Positions 36,838 to 46,448 are shown, numbered from the stretch's first letter. The stretch is 64,000 bases of DNA from Streptomyces atratus (GCF_014648655.1 NZ_BMRN01000003.1:328335-392334); one strand, 5' to 3'. Notes: generated by a model from the letters alone, not told the origin. Numbers and translations: made by a program.

Positions 36838-39276
36838 ATGAGCAGCCTCTTTGACGACAGCTTCCTGGCCGGCCTCCAGCACTCGGAGGAAGAGCCCCCG
36901 CCACCCCCCGAGGACTCCGTACCCGAAGCGGTGCCGGAGGACCTCTTCGCGGGCGTATTCGACGGGCCCCCGCCGCCCAGGGACGCGTACTACCGCGACG
37001 GCGCGCACCGCCCCGTCATCGACTCCGCGGCGCTCCTCGACGGGCTGAACACCGAGCAGCGCGCCGCCGTGGTCCACGCGGGCTCCCCGCTGCTCATCGT
37101 CGCCGGGGCGGGCTCCGGGAAGACCCGGGTGCTGACCCACCGGATCGCCCACCTCCTTGCCGAGCGCGGGGTGCACCCCGGCCAGATCCTGGCGATCACC
37201 TTCACCAACAAGGCCGCGGGCGAGATGAAGGAGCGCGTCGAGCAACTCGTCGGACCGCGCGCCAACGCCATGTGGGTCATGACGTTCCACAGTGCGTGCG
37301 TACGCATCCTGCGCCGCGAGTCGAAGAAGCTCGGCTTCACCTCGTCGTTCTCGATCTACGACGCCGCCGACTCCAAGCGACTGATGGCCCTGGTCTGCCG
37401 CGATCTCGACCTCGACCCGAAGCGCTTCCCGCCGAAGGCGTTCACGGCCAAGGTCTCCAACCTGAAGAACGAGCTGATCGACGAGGAGACCTTCGCCGGC
37501 CAGGCCGCGGACGGCTTCGAGAAGACCCTCGCCCAGGCCTACGCGATGTACCAGTCCCGGCTGCGCGAGGCCAACGCGCTGGACTTCGACGACATCATCA
37601 TGACGACGGTCCATCTGCTTCAGGCCTTCCCCGACGTCGCCGAGCACTACCGCCGCCGCTTCCGGCACGTCCTGGTCGACGAGTACCAGGACACCAACCA
37701 CGCCCAGTACACCCTCGTGCGCGAACTGGTCGGCCCGGCCGGCGAGGGCGACGCCCCCGCCGAGCTGTGCGTCGTCGGTGACGCGGACCAGTCGATCTAC
37801 GCCTTCCGCGGCGCGACCATCCGCAACATCCTCCAGTTCGAGGAGGACTACCCGAACGCGACCACGATCCTCCTGGAACAGAACTACCGCTCCACGCAGA
37901 CGATCCTGTCCGCTGCCAACGCGGTCATCGAGCGCAACGAGAGCCGCCGCCCCAAGAACCTCTGGACGAACGCCGGCACGGGCGCCCGGATCACCGGCTA
38001 TGTCGCCGACACCGAGCACGACGAGGCGCAGTTCGTCGCCGACGAGATCGACCGGCTGACCGACGCGGGCAACGCCAAGGCGGGCGACGTCGCGATCTTC
38101 TACCGTACGAACGCGCAGTCCCGTGTCTTCGAAGAGATCTTCATCCGCGTCGGACTGCCGTACAAGGTCGTCGGCGGCGTGCGCTTCTACGAGCGCAAGG
38201 AGGTCCGGGACGTCCTGGCCTACCTCCGGGTCCTCGCCAACCCCGAGGACACCGTCCCGCTGCGCCGCATCCTCAATGTGCCCAAGCGCGGCATCGGTGA
38301 CCGTGCCGAGGCGATGATCGACGCGCTCTCCATGCGCGAGAAGATCACCTTCCCGCAGGCGCTGCGCCGGGTCGACGAGGCGTACGGCATGGCGGCCCGG
38401 TCGGCCAACGCCGTCAAGCGGTTCAACACGCTGATGGAGGAGCTGCGCACGATCGTCGAGTCCGGCGCGGGCCCGGCGGTGGTCCTGGAGGCAGTGCTGG
38501 AGCGCACCGGCTACCTCGCCGAGCTCCAGGCATCCACCGACCCGCAGGACGAGACCCGCATCGAGAACCTTCAGGAACTCGCCGCCGTCGCCCTCGAATT
38601 CGAGCAGGAGCGGGGGGAGGAGGAAGGCGCGGGCACGCTCGCTGAATTCCTGGAGAAGGTCGCGCTCGTCGCCGACTCCGACCAGATCCCCGACGAGGAC
38701 GAGGACGGCTCCGGTGTCATCACGCTGATGACGCTGCACACCGCGAAGGGCCTCGAATTCCCGGTGGTCTTCCTGACCGGCATGGAGGACGGCGTCTTCC
38801 CGCACATGCGCGCGCTGGGACAGGTGAAGGAGCTGGAGGAGGAGCGGCGGCTCGCGTACGTCGGGATCACCCGGGCCCGCGAGCGGCTCTATCTGACCCG
38901 GGCGGCGATGCGCAGTGCGTGGGGGCAGCCCTCGTACAACCCGCCGTCGCGGTTCCTGGAGGAGATCCCGGACCAGCACCTGGAGTGGAAGCGGACCGGG
39001 CCGATGGCGGCCCCGGCCGGACCGACGTCGGGGATCACGTCGTCGCTGTCCTCGTCGCGTGCCCGGTCGGGCCCCTCGGGCTTCGCGACCCGGCGCACCT
39101 CGGACAGGCCGACGGTCACGCTGGTGGTCGGGGACCGGGTCACGCACGACCAGTTCGGGCTCGGCACGGTCACGGCGGTCGAGGGCGTCGGCGACCAGGC
39201 GAAGGCGACGGTCGACTTCGGGGACGAGCGGCCGAAGAAGCTGCTGCTGCGGTACGCACCGGTCGAGAAGCTGTAG
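36838..39276 (+). CDS. pcrA: ATP-dependent DNA helicase of the UvrD/PcrA family
   Basis: 812 residues. All superfamily 1A motifs: Q-motif LNTEQRAAV, Walker A A89-GAGSGKT96 with K95, DEYQDTNHAQY, VVGDADQSIYAFRGA, EQNYRST, TLHTAKGLEFPVVFL and RLAYVGITRARERLYL. The C-terminal GDRVTHDQFGLGTVTAVEG is the Tudor-like RNA-polymerase-binding tail of PcrA. It unwinds DNA during repair and removes stalled complexes. The first about 70 residues are acidic and proline-rich. A TAGACT hexamer (36823-36828) ends 9 bases before the ATG, and no ribosome site is seen, so it may be leaderless. Confidence 0.95.
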   Translation: MSSLFDDSFLAGLQHSEEEPPPPPEDSVPEAVPEDLFAGVFDGPPPPRDAYYRDGAHRPVIDSAALLDGLNTEQRAAVVHAGSPLLIVAGAGSGKTRVLTHRIAHLLAERGVHPGQILAITFTNKAAGEMKERVEQLVGPRANAMWVMTFHSACVRILRRESKKLGFTSSFSIYDAADSKRLMALVCRDLDLDPKRFPPKAFTAKVSNLKNELIDEETFAGQAADGFEKTLAQAYAMYQSRLREANALDFDDIIMTTVHLLQAFPDVAEHYRRRFRHVLVDEYQDTNHAQYTLVRELVGPAGEGDAPAELCVVGDADQSIYAFRGATIRNILQFEEDYPNATTILLEQNYRSTQTILSAANAVIERNESRRPKNLWTNAGTGARITGYVADTEHDEAQFVADEIDRLTDAGNAKAGDVAIFYRTNAQSRVFEEIFIRVGLPYKVVGGVRFYERKEVRDVLAYLRVLANPEDTVPLRRILNVPKRGIGDRAEAMIDALSMREKITFPQALRRVDEAYGMAARSANAVKRFNTLMEELRTIVESGAGPAVVLEAVLERTGYLAELQASTDPQDETRIENLQELAAVALEFEQERGEEEGAGTLAEFLEKVALVADSDQIPDEDEDGSGVITLMTLHTAKGLEFPVVFLTGMEDGVFPHMRALGQVKELEEERRLAYVGITRARERLYLTRAAMRSAWGQPSYNPPSRFLEEIPDQHLEWKRTGPMAAPAGPTSGITSSLSSSRARSGPSGFATRRTSDRPTVTLVVGDRVTHDQFGLGTVTAVEGVGDQAKATVDFGDERPKKLLLRYAPVEKL

Positions 39277-39291
39277 TCCGGTGGCCGGGCA

Positions 39292-39319
39292 GGCGGCCGG
39301 GGCAGTTGCACCGGCCGCC
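39292..39319. terminator. bidirectional terminator after pcrA
   Basis: 9-bp GC stem (39292-39300 with 39311-39319), 10-base loop, between convergent pcrA and the M23 peptidase gene. Confidence 0.6.
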
Positions 39320-39326
39320 GGGTGGC

Positions 39327-40865
39327 TCAGGTCGGGTCGAGGCCGTGGCTGCGGAGCCAGGGCAGCGGGTTTATCGCCGCTCCGCCCCCGGGCCGTACTT
39401 CGAAGTGCAGGTGCGGGCCGGTGGAGTTCCCTGAATCCCCGGAGTACGCGATCACATCGCCGGCCTTCACCGGGCCGGAGCGGATCCTGGTGCTGCTGAG
39501 GTGGCAGTACCAGGTCTCGGTGCCGTCGGCCATGGTGACGATGGCCATGTTCCCGTAGGCGCTGTTCAGTTGGGTGCGTACGGTGCCGTCGGTCGCGGCC
39601 ATCACGGGCGTGCCGTACGAGACGGGGAAGTCGATGCCCGTGTGCGAGGACATCCAGTTGACGCCCGCCTGGCCGAAGTACGCACTGAGGCCGTGCTGTG
39701 CGACCGGCAGGAGGAATTTGGGGCGCAGCGCCTCCTTGCGGGCGGCCGCTTCCTCGCGCTTCTTCTTCTCGGCGGCCTGCCGCTCCCTCAGGTCGATGCG
39801 TTCCTGGGTACGGCTGGCGCGGTCGGCGAAGTTCTCCGCGTCGGCGCTGAGGTTGGCGAGCTGGGTGTCCAGCTTGTTGTTGGCGGCCACCGGCTTGACG
39901 GAGCCGGGGTCGGCGGCCGCCATCGTGGTGTTGTTGTCCTTCTTGTCCTCGCCGCCCAGTCCGCTGACGGAAGCCGCGGCGATACCGGCCACGCTCATCA
40001 CGCAGGCGGAGGGAACGGCGACGGTAAGGAGCGCGGAACGCTTCGCGGGGGAACGCCGCCGACTGCGACTGCCGCCGCCACCGCTGCGGGATGCGGGGCG
40101 GCTGATGGGGCGGTGGGCGTCGGGCGCGGCGTCGGCCGTGTCATCGGCGGCGGCTTCGCGCACGTCGGTGTCGAGGTCGGCCTCCGCCCCCGTCTCCGTC
40201 TCCGCCCCCGTCTCCGGGAGGCTGAACTCGGCGGTGCGGTGGGGTTCGTACGGGTCGAAGGAGTCCTGGTCGGTATAGGACTCGTACGACTGGTGCGCCT
40301 CTTGTGCTTCGTGTGTCGCCGGCGCCTCGTGCAACATTTGCGTGGTTTGCGCGGTCTGCTGTTCCTGCTCGGGCGTGGCGCCGGTGTTCCAGGCGGTGGC
40401 GTCGTACGCGCCGGTGTCGTACGCGGCCGTGCCGGTCGTCGCCCACTGGCCGGTCTGGTACCAGCCGTTGGTGTCCCACTGGCCCGTGGCGTCCGGGGCG
40501 CCGCCCTGTGCCGGAACTTCGGCGAAGGTGGCGGTAGCGGTGGCGGCCGTGGTCACCGCCGTGCCGTAGTCGGCTCCGGGCGTCCAGGTGGCTGTGGTGT
40601 CGTACGTCGAGTCCGCGGCGTACTGCTGCTGGGGCTCCGCTGCGTACGGGGCGTAGGCGTCGTACGAGGTGGTGGCGTGTGCACCCGTGTCCCACTGCGT
40701 GGAGTCGTACTGGCCGCTGTACTCGGCCTGGCCGGTGTCGTAGCCGCTGCCGTACGTGCCGTCGTAGCTGCCGGGAAGGGAGCCGAAGAGCGGGTCGCTG
40801 CCGAAGCCGCCGGTGGCTTGGCTGTCGTACCCGGCGTACCCGGCGTGGGGGTGCTGGTCGTTCAC
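39327..40865 (-). CDS. membrane-anchored M23 peptidase with long Tyr/Gly/Gln/Thr-rich tail
   Basis: 512 residues. About 225 residues of low-complexity sequence (repeats such as YDTGQ, YDTGAYDATAWNTG and QWDTNGWYQTGQW) are followed by an acidic stretch, a basic SRSRRRSPAKR patch, one membrane helix (about 280-303), a coiled coil (about 330-390) and an M23/LytM domain with metal ligands in SSHTGIDFP and GPHLHFE. The peptidase lies outside the cell, so the tail is cytoplasmic. It probably trims peptidoglycan, or acts through the coiled coil as NlpD-like activators do. The GTG at 40865 follows GAGAGAGAAG; the frame extends 36 codons upstream. Confidence 0.9.
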   Translation of the reverse strand: MNDQHPHAGYAGYDSQATGGFGSDPLFGSLPGSYDGTYGSGYDTGQAEYSGQYDSTQWDTGAHATTSYDAYAPYAAEPQQQYAADSTYDTTATWTPGADYGTAVTTAATATATFAEVPAQGGAPDATGQWDTNGWYQTGQWATTGTAAYDTGAYDATAWNTGATPEQEQQTAQTTQMLHEAPATHEAQEAHQSYESYTDQDSFDPYEPHRTAEFSLPETGAETETGAEADLDTDVREAAADDTADAAPDAHRPISRPASRSGGGGSRSRRRSPAKRSALLTVAVPSACVMSVAGIAAASVSGLGGEDKKDNNTTMAAADPGSVKPVAANNKLDTQLANLSADAENFADRASRTQERIDLRERQAAEKKKREEAAARKEALRPKFLLPVAQHGLSAYFGQAGVNWMSSHTGIDFPVSYGTPVMAATDGTVRTQLNSAYGNMAIVTMADGTETWYCHLSSTRIRSGPVKAGDVIAYSGDSGNSTGPHLHFEVRPGGGAAINPLPWLRSHGLDPT

Positions 40866-41115
40866 CAACTTCTCTCTCGCCTCGGCAGCAGGACCTGTGG
40901 TCTGGGGTCCGGCGGAGGGATCCCAGGGGAAGCAGTGGCCGCGACTGTACCCGGCGGTACGTGACGTCGACAATCTTCGGCAGGCTCGGGCGGCTCAGGA
41001 AACGGGCAATCGGCCGCCTTTCGACGGGCTGTCTACACAGCCTTGGCTCTATGTTCGAAACGCGTTCTATTTTTTGGGGCCTCCGGCGGAGTGGGGTGAG
41101 GCCGGGCCGGTCCGG

Positions 41116-42015
41116 TCAAGCCACCGAAGCTGCTCCTGCTTCTCCTGCTGTTCCGGTGGCTCCGGTGGCTTCGATCACCGATTCGCGGGATTCCAGCGCC
41201 TGCCGGACCGCGGCGGCGACGGTGGGGTGCACCGGGAGCGCGAGATGGCCGATGCCGCTGACGCGTACGTTCAGCGCGTCGAGATCCGGATGGTCGATGC
41301 AGGCCGCCTCGGCCGGGACGATCACCCGGTCCAGCTCGCTCCAGAAGCTCACGAACCGGGTGCGGCAGCCGGGCGCCGGCCTGCGCAGTTCCTCGATCGG
41401 CGCGGAGCCCGTACGTATCTGGCGCACGATGGGGTGAGCACTGGCCAGTGGGGCGACGGACGTGCCTCCGTGCGGTGTGCCGAGGGTGACCAGGGTGCGG
41501 ACCCGCTGATCGCCGCCCAGCCGCTGTACGTAATAGCGGGCGATCAGGCCGCCGAGGCTGTGCCCGACGATGTCGACCTGATGGTGTCCGGTGCGGGCGC
41601 AGATCTCCTCGACGTGCCGCCCCAGCAGCTCGGCCGCCGTACGGATGTCGCAGGTCAGCGGCGAGTAGTTGAGCGACTCCAGATGGCGCCAGCCGTGCCG
41701 GGCGAGGGAGCGGCGGAGCAGGACGAAGACCGAGCGGTTGTCGATGAAGCCGTGCAGGAGCACGACGGGCGGCCGCTCGCCGCCCTCGGCGGGGAGGGCG
41801 GAGGTCCCGGCCGGGGCGGTGGGGGGTGTGGTGGTCGGTTCGGCCGGGCGCTGCGGGGGTCGCCGCTCCCCGGCGATGCCGGTGGGGTAGAGGAGCACAT
41901 GCCCGGCGAGGACCACCAGCTCAAGAGCGGTGGCCTTGAGCAGCGCGGATGACAGCCGGGCGCAGCACAGACACGGCCGGCGCAGCGATAGGGGAAGGAA
42001 AGGCAGGACCTTCAT
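41116..42015 (-). CDS. secreted/membrane-associated alpha/beta-hydrolase, lipase-like
   Basis: 299 residues. An N-terminal hydrophobic stretch (LLKATALELVVLAGHVLLYP) anchors or exports it. The alpha/beta-hydrolase core shows the oxyanion strand VVLLHGFIDN, nucleophile elbow GHSLGG, LVTLGTPHGGT, and a C-terminal GHLALP histidine. It matches actinobacterial secreted triacylglycerol lipases. The C-terminal 20 residues are Ala/Gly/Thr-rich repeats. ATG 42015 is the best start; the frame continues far upstream without coding character. Substrate unproven. Confidence 0.87.
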   Translation of the reverse strand: MKVLPFLPLSLRRPCLCCARLSSALLKATALELVVLAGHVLLYPTGIAGERRPPQRPAEPTTTPPTAPAGTSALPAEGGERPPVVLLHGFIDNRSVFVLLRRSLARHGWRHLESLNYSPLTCDIRTAAELLGRHVEEICARTGHHQVDIVGHSLGGLIARYYVQRLGGDQRVRTLVTLGTPHGGTSVAPLASAHPIVRQIRTGSAPIEELRRPAPGCRTRFVSFWSELDRVIVPAEAACIDHPDLDALNVRVSGIGHLALPVHPTVAAAVRQALESRESVIEATGATGTAGEAGAASVA

Positions 42016-42205
42016 GGCCGACCTCCTGCTTCGGCAAGCGGGGAGGCGGCTCCGGTCCCCGTATGCCCTCATGGGGTGCCGTTGCGGAGGTGCGGACGAC
42101 CCGCCCGGCCATCCGGCAGGGGTTCGGCCCCGATTCGCAGGCCCCTGCTCACCGGTGGTGACCGGCGAACGGTCGGCCGACGGGCCCGATGATGGGCCCG
42201 GCAGC

Positions 42206-42246
42206 CCGTACCACCGTGCCGCGCGGCTGGCGGCGCGGTGGTACGG
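42206..42246. repeat. 16-bp inverted repeat in the lipase-icmB divergent region
   Basis: Arms 42206-42221 and 42231-42246 pair over 16 positions with a single G-T wobble, around a 9-base loop. A separate 7-bp hairpin lies at 42181-42200. The 432-base region between the divergent genes otherwise holds nothing I can identify. Confidence 0.55.
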
Positions 42247-42447
42247 CGACCTCTTGGCGGCTCCCCTGGCGGCCGGTCCCGCACGGCAGGTGTGCCGCGT
42301 CAAGCGGAAACGGCGCCCGGTGAACATGTCCCACGTGTGATTTCCCCCTCCCCGTCCACCGCGAAACGGCGGGTTGCGGGATGCTGTCGATAACGTTCGT
42401 TCACATCCCCGGCCCTTCAGGCACGGGAGACGCATGTGGAGGCAGTG

Positions 42448-42861
42448 ATGGGTGTGACCGGTCCGATCCGTGTGGTGGTGGCCAAGCCTGGCCTGGACGG
42501 CCATGATCGCGGGGCCAAGGTGATCGCGCGGGCGCTGCGCGACGCCGGTATGGAGGTCATCTACACCGGGCTCCACCAGACGCCCGAGCAGATCGTGGAC
42601 ACCGCGATCCAGGAGGACGCCGACGCGATCGGTCTCTCGATCCTCTCCGGTGCGCACAACACGCTCTTCGCCAAGGTGATCGAGCTGCTGAAGGAGCGCG
42701 AGGCGGAGGACATCAAGGTCTTCGGCGGCGGCATCATCCCGGAGGCGGACATCGCACCGCTGAAGGACCAGGGCGTCGCGGAGATCTTCACCCCGGGGGC
42801 GACGACGGCGTCGATCGTCGACTGGGTCAACGCTAACGTCCGCCACCACGCGGAAGCCTGA
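42448..42861 (+). CDS. icmB: cobalamin-binding small subunit of an acyl-CoA mutase (IcmB type)
   Basis: 137 residues, a complete stand-alone B12-binding domain with D17-x-H19-x-x-G22 ([11 protein letters not shown]), LSILSGAHN and [11 protein letters not shown]. Length and sequence match IcmB, the small subunit of isobutyryl-CoA mutase (n-butyryl-CoA to isobutyryl-CoA), which feeds branched starter units and valine catabolism. The large subunit is not in the window, as is usual for icmB. ATG 42448 with GGAGG 5 bases upstream is preferred over GTG 42436. Assignment to a related mutase is possible. Confidence 0.88.
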   Translation: MGVTGPIRVVVAKPGLDGHDRGAKVIARALRDAGMEVIYTGLHQTPEQIVDTAIQEDADAIGLSILSGAHNTLFAKVIELLKEREAEDIKVFGGGIIPEADIAPLKDQGVAEIFTPGATTASIVDWVNANVRHHAEA

Positions 42862-42954
42862 ACCCTCCCCACCGCAGGGCAGCGGGCCGACAGGTCCGCC
42901 CGCCCGCCGCGGTGCACCGGGTGACGGCTGCGCGGGGGTGGCCGGCGGGGGCCG

Positions 42955-43008
42955 CGTGCCCCTGGAGCTGCTGGTGCCCCTGGAGCTGCTGGTGCCCCTG
43001 GAGTTGCC
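42955..43008. repeat. three tandem 18-bp repeats
   Basis: Three direct copies of an 18-bp unit (GGTGCCCCTGGAGCTGCT and close variants) at 42955-42972, 42973-42990 and 42991-43008. They lie in a 520-base stretch (42862-43381) of extreme C-richness between icmB and the DUF5691 gene that shows no convincing reading frame in either direction. Confidence 0.75.
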
Positions 43009-43293
43009 TGCCCGGAGTCACCGCCTGGGGCCGATGCTGCGGGCTGCGCCCGGGGCCGGGCGCCCGGGATCGGCCACTGGCCCCGCCGGACACCTGGGCT
43101 CACGACCTCCGCCCAGCCCCGCCCCGGGCCCCGGGCCCCCGAGCCCCCTGGTGCTCGGGACCCCAGGCTTCCCGGCCTCCCCGGCCTGGCACGCCCGTGC
43201 CGCTTACCCGGGACCGGGTGACCGAGGCCGACCGGCGGTCTCCGCCGGACACTCGGCTCTCGGGATCCGGCCCACTCGGGCTCCGGTCCCTCC

Positions 43294-43331
43294 GGGACTC
43301 CGGCCCTCGCCCGGGACTCCGGCCCTCGCCC
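43294..43331. repeat. two tandem 19-bp repeats
   Basis: Two identical 19-bp copies (GGGACTCCGGCCCTCGCCC) at 43294-43312 and 43313-43331, about 50 bases beyond the 3-prime end of the DUF5691 gene, in the same non-coding C-rich stretch. Confidence 0.75.
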
Positions 43332-43381
43332 AGGCGCCCGGTTCCCGCCGATTCCCCTCGGGCCGGAGCCCGCCGCTCCCC

Positions 43382-44974
43382 TCAGCCCGGTATCAGTTCC
43401 AGGTCTATCGCTGAGCGCAGCCGCAGTGTGGAGACCAGCCGTTGGAATGCCTCCGACCAGTAACCGTTCGCGCCCGGTGAGGCGTCCTCCGGTTCGTCCG
43501 GGGTGGTGGTGAGGACCTCCAGGCGGTCCGCCTCGGCCGGGTTCAGACAGCGCTCGGCGAGGCCCATCACGCCGCTGAAACTCCAGGGATAGCTGCCCGC
43601 GTCCCGGGCGATGTCCAGGGCGTCGACGACCGAGCGGCCGAGTGGTTCGGCCCAGGGTGTCGGGCAGACGCCCAGCAACTGGAAGGCCTCCGAAAGTCCG
43701 TGCGCCGCGATGAAGTCGGCCACCCATTCGGCCCGTTCGGCTGCGGGAAGTATGGCGAGCAGTTTCGACCGCTCGGCGAGCGACGCCGTACCGGGGCCGT
43801 TCGACGGGGGGACGGACGGGGTGCCGAGCAGCGCGCGGGCCCACTTTGGATCCCGCTGCCGCACTGCTGCCCGGCACCATGCCGCGTGCAGTTCCTCGGC
43901 CCAGCCGTCGGCCACCGGCAGGCCGACGATCTCCTGTGCGGCGCGGCCACCGAACCGCACCGACCAGGTGGCGAGGGGGGTCGCCTCCACCAACTGGCCG
44001 AGCCACCACGACCGTTCGCCCCGCCCGGACGGCGGCACCGCCACCACGCCGTCGCGCTCCATCGACGCATCGCATTCGTGCGGGGCTTCCACGGAGACGG
44101 AGGCCTCGTCGCCGGTGAGGCCCGGGCTCACACAGGACATCGCGCGGTCCGCCATCCGTTCGGCGAACGCCGACTCCGGCAGCGCCGACAGCAGTTCGGC
44201 AGCAGTCGAGCGGACATTGCGGCTGCGGTCGGAGAGCGCCTGTTCCAGGAAGGTCTCGTCCACTCCGGACAGTCCGGTGCGCAGTGAGTCGAGGAACATC
44301 AGCCGGTCCTCGGCGCGCTCGGTGGTCCATGTGGTGGCGAGCAGCGCGAGCGCTTCAGCGGGATCGTGTGTCCGTACGGCCCCGAGCAGGGCGACCCGTT
44401 CGGCGAACAGGCCCTCCTCCCACAGCCGGGCGACCGCTTCCGGCTCCGTGACGTCCGGCAGCAACGAGCCGCCGGACGAGCCGCGCAGCGCGAACCTCCA
44501 CTCGGGGTTCAGCCCGGCCAGCCACAGCCCGCGCGGCCCGGCGAAGGCCAAGGCCTGCGGCCGCAGGTCGGTACGGGACCTGGCCGCGTCCAGCAGGGAC
44601 GGGAGCAGCGCGGCCGGGGCGCGGTAGCCGTGCTGATTGGCGGTGGCCAGCCACTGCGGGATCAGCTCCGTGAGATCAGGAGCCGTACCCCGCCGGCCGC
44701 CCGAGCCGCCCGGTGCCGACCGGTCCGCGAGCAGCTGGGCGAGCCTGCGCCGCGCGGCCGGGGGCAGCGGCGGCCGCGGGTCGGCGGGCGCCGGCTCGGG
44801 CCGGGCCGCCGCGGATGCGGGCAGCAGCCCCGCTCTGCGTTGCACGGTGTGGAGCGCCGCCGCATCCAGAAGCCCGCCCGGTCCGCCGCCTCCTTCGGCC
44901 GGGCGGCGGTCGGTGCCGAGAAGTGCCGAGGTGACGAGCTCTTCCCAGGGCGCGGGTGTGACGGTGCGAGGCAT
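43382..44974 (-). CDS. DUF5691-type helical-repeat protein of the MoxR/VWA module
   Basis: 530 residues, soluble, rich in Ala/Leu helices with HEAT-like spacing (LSDRSRNVRSTAAELLSALPESAFAERMADRA). No catalytic motif is visible. It follows the SWIM gene with a 22-base gap on the same strand, so the two form an operon, divergent from the lipoprotein/MoxR/DUF5682/VWA genes. I assign it to DUF5691 by context and general sequence character; the family has no known function. It may be an adaptor of the AAA+ machine (inference). The ATG at 44974 follows GAAGGGGGA. Confidence 0.82.
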   Translation of the reverse strand: MPRTVTPAPWEELVTSALLGTDRRPAEGGGGPGGLLDAAALHTVQRRAGLLPASAAARPEPAPADPRPPLPPAARRRLAQLLADRSAPGGSGGRRGTAPDLTELIPQWLATANQHGYRAPAALLPSLLDAARSRTDLRPQALAFAGPRGLWLAGLNPEWRFALRGSSGGSLLPDVTEPEAVARLWEEGLFAERVALLGAVRTHDPAEALALLATTWTTERAEDRLMFLDSLRTGLSGVDETFLEQALSDRSRNVRSTAAELLSALPESAFAERMADRAMSCVSPGLTGDEASVSVEAPHECDASMERDGVVAVPPSGRGERSWWLGQLVEATPLATWSVRFGGRAAQEIVGLPVADGWAEELHAAWCRAAVRQRDPKWARALLGTPSVPPSNGPGTASLAERSKLLAILPAAERAEWVADFIAAHGLSEAFQLLGVCPTPWAEPLGRSVVDALDIARDAGSYPWSFSGVMGLAERCLNPAEADRLEVLTTTPDEPEDASPGANGYWSEAFQRLVSTLRLRSAIDLELIPG

Positions 44975-44996
44975 TGGTCCCCCTTCGAATCCAACG

Positions 44997-46448
44997 TCAG
45001 ATGAGCGGCACGATCTCGGACATCGTGTCGATGCTGCTGATCTCGACGCCGTCGGCATCGACTCCGCAGGCTCCGGCGTCCGCGTCCATGGACCAGGCCG
45101 CGAGCGGGTCGAACCCGCGGTGGCCGCATTCACCGAAGACCGTGATGGGCGCGCCGCCGGAGAGCGCGACGAGCTTCCACAGGCCGGGCCGGGACAGCGC
45201 CGAAGGGGCGACGGGCAGGGCCGCCTCGCCCGCCGCGTCGACCAGCTGCCAGCCGCCCCCGGACGGTACGGGTATGACCTCGCGCAGTGTCACCGGCCGG
45301 GCGTCCAGCCAGGGATCGTCCCGCAGGGCGTCTCCGTACGCACCGATCGCGGCCGCCGCCGTACCGCCCGGCGGTGGCGTACCGGTCGGTGACGGGACAC
45401 CGAACTGCTCTCCCAGCTCCGCCCGTAGCCGGCCGGCGCCCGGATAGGGCGTCATCTCGGCGTCGACCGTGACGCCCACCGGCAGTGCCAGCCCGGGGGC
45501 GCGCCCGGCCGCCCCGAAGGAGAGCAGCAGAGCCGTGCGGCCCGAGTCCCTCCCGTACAGCCAGATGCGGCGCGTGACGATCTTGCCGTCCGGGGTGTCG
45601 TACTGGGCGAGGACCAGCCAGTGGTCGCGGACCGGTGGGCCCTCGGCGGGGGCGGTCAACCCCACGTGGGTACGGACCGTGGCCGCCAGCGGCTCCGGCA
45701 GGCGGTCGATCCCCAGCCATGCGCTGTCCAGCAGGTGGAGCAGCGCGCACTCCTCCAGCAGCCGCACCGGCCAGCCCGGCCCGGACCCCGGGATGGAGCC
45801 CAACTCCCGTACCCGGGCGGCAAGTCCTGGCGCCTGGGCGTCGACCATGCGGGCTGCCGTCTCCTCCCACAGCCCGTACCCCGACTGATCGGCCGCTGCC
45901 AGACCGCCGCGCAGCAGATCCGTCAGCCGCTGCTCCAGCTCCTGTGCACCGCCGGTGATCCGCCCGGCCCGGCGCTCGGCGCGCCGCCGTGCGGCGTCCG
46001 GGTCGGCCGGGCCCGTGGCCGAGGCGCCGCCCGTCGTCGGCCCGCCCTTCTTCCCCATGTCCGCCACACGCTTGCGACGGCCCGTCAGCCACTCACCGGC
46101 CCAGTCCGGCACCTCGCCGGCGGGCAGGGCCGATGCGCCGGACGCCCAGACCAGCAGCAGACCCAGCGCGTGCTTGCACGGGAATTTCCGGCTGGGACAA
46201 CTGCACGTGTACGCGGGACCGGTGGTGTCCACCACCGTTCGATACGGCTTGCTTCCGCTTCCCTTGCACAGCCCCCACACCGCCCCCGAACCGTCACACC
46301 CGCCGCCCGACCACGGACCGGCCGAACCGAGATTGCTCCCGGCCCTGCGTGACGTCTCGTCAGGAGCCAGGGCCAGGACCTGCTCCACCGTCCAGCGCGC
46401 CGCCGGGTCGGCGGTGTGCAAGGGTTCTCCCCCGTGAGATAGCAGCAT
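44997..46448 (-). CDS. SWIM zinc-finger protein
   Basis: 483 residues. The SWIM motif C82-x-C84 ... C91-x-H93 (YTCSCPSRKFPCKHALGL) is intact and binds zinc in the family, with DNA- or protein-binding roles. The rest is predicted soluble, with a possible YehQ-like fold. In E. coli, yehQ (SWIM) sits with yehL (MoxR ATPase), yehM (DUF5682) and yehP (VWA), the same set of partners found at 47139-51972. A TACCGT hexamer 7 bases upstream of the ATG and absence of a ribosome site suggest a leaderless transcript. Confidence 0.87.
   Translation of the reverse strand: MLLSHGGEPLHTADPAARWTVEQVLALAPDETSRRAGSNLGSAGPWSGGGCDGSGAVWGLCKGSGSKPYRTVVDTTGPAYTCSCPSRKFPCKHALGLLLVWASGASALPAGEVPDWAGEWLTGRRKRVADMGKKGGPTTGGASATGPADPDAARRRAERRAGRITGGAQELEQRLTDLLRGGLAAADQSGYGLWEETAARMVDAQAPGLAARVRELGSIPGSGPGWPVRLLEECALLHLLDSAWLGIDRLPEPLAATVRTHVGLTAPAEGPPVRDHWLVLAQYDTPDGKIVTRRIWLYGRDSGRTALLLSFGAAGRAPGLALPVGVTVDAEMTPYPGAGRLRAELGEQFGVPSPTGTPPPGGTAAAAIGAYGDALRDDPWLDARPVTLREVIPVPSGGGWQLVDAAGEAALPVAPSALSRPGLWKLVALSGGAPITVFGECGHRGFDPLAAWSMDADAGACGVDADGVEISSIDTMSEIVPLI

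Noticed and set aside
41055..41069. LexA/SOS-like box TCGAAA-CGC-GTTCTA upstream of the M23 gene
   Set aside because: Half-sites are separated by 3 instead of 4 bases and the outer positions differ; no SOS gene is adjacent.
42938..43414. Possible coding frames in the C-rich block after icmB
   Set aside because: Proline/Gly/Arg translations from GC bias, no start signal, no protein-like pattern, and internal tandem repeats.
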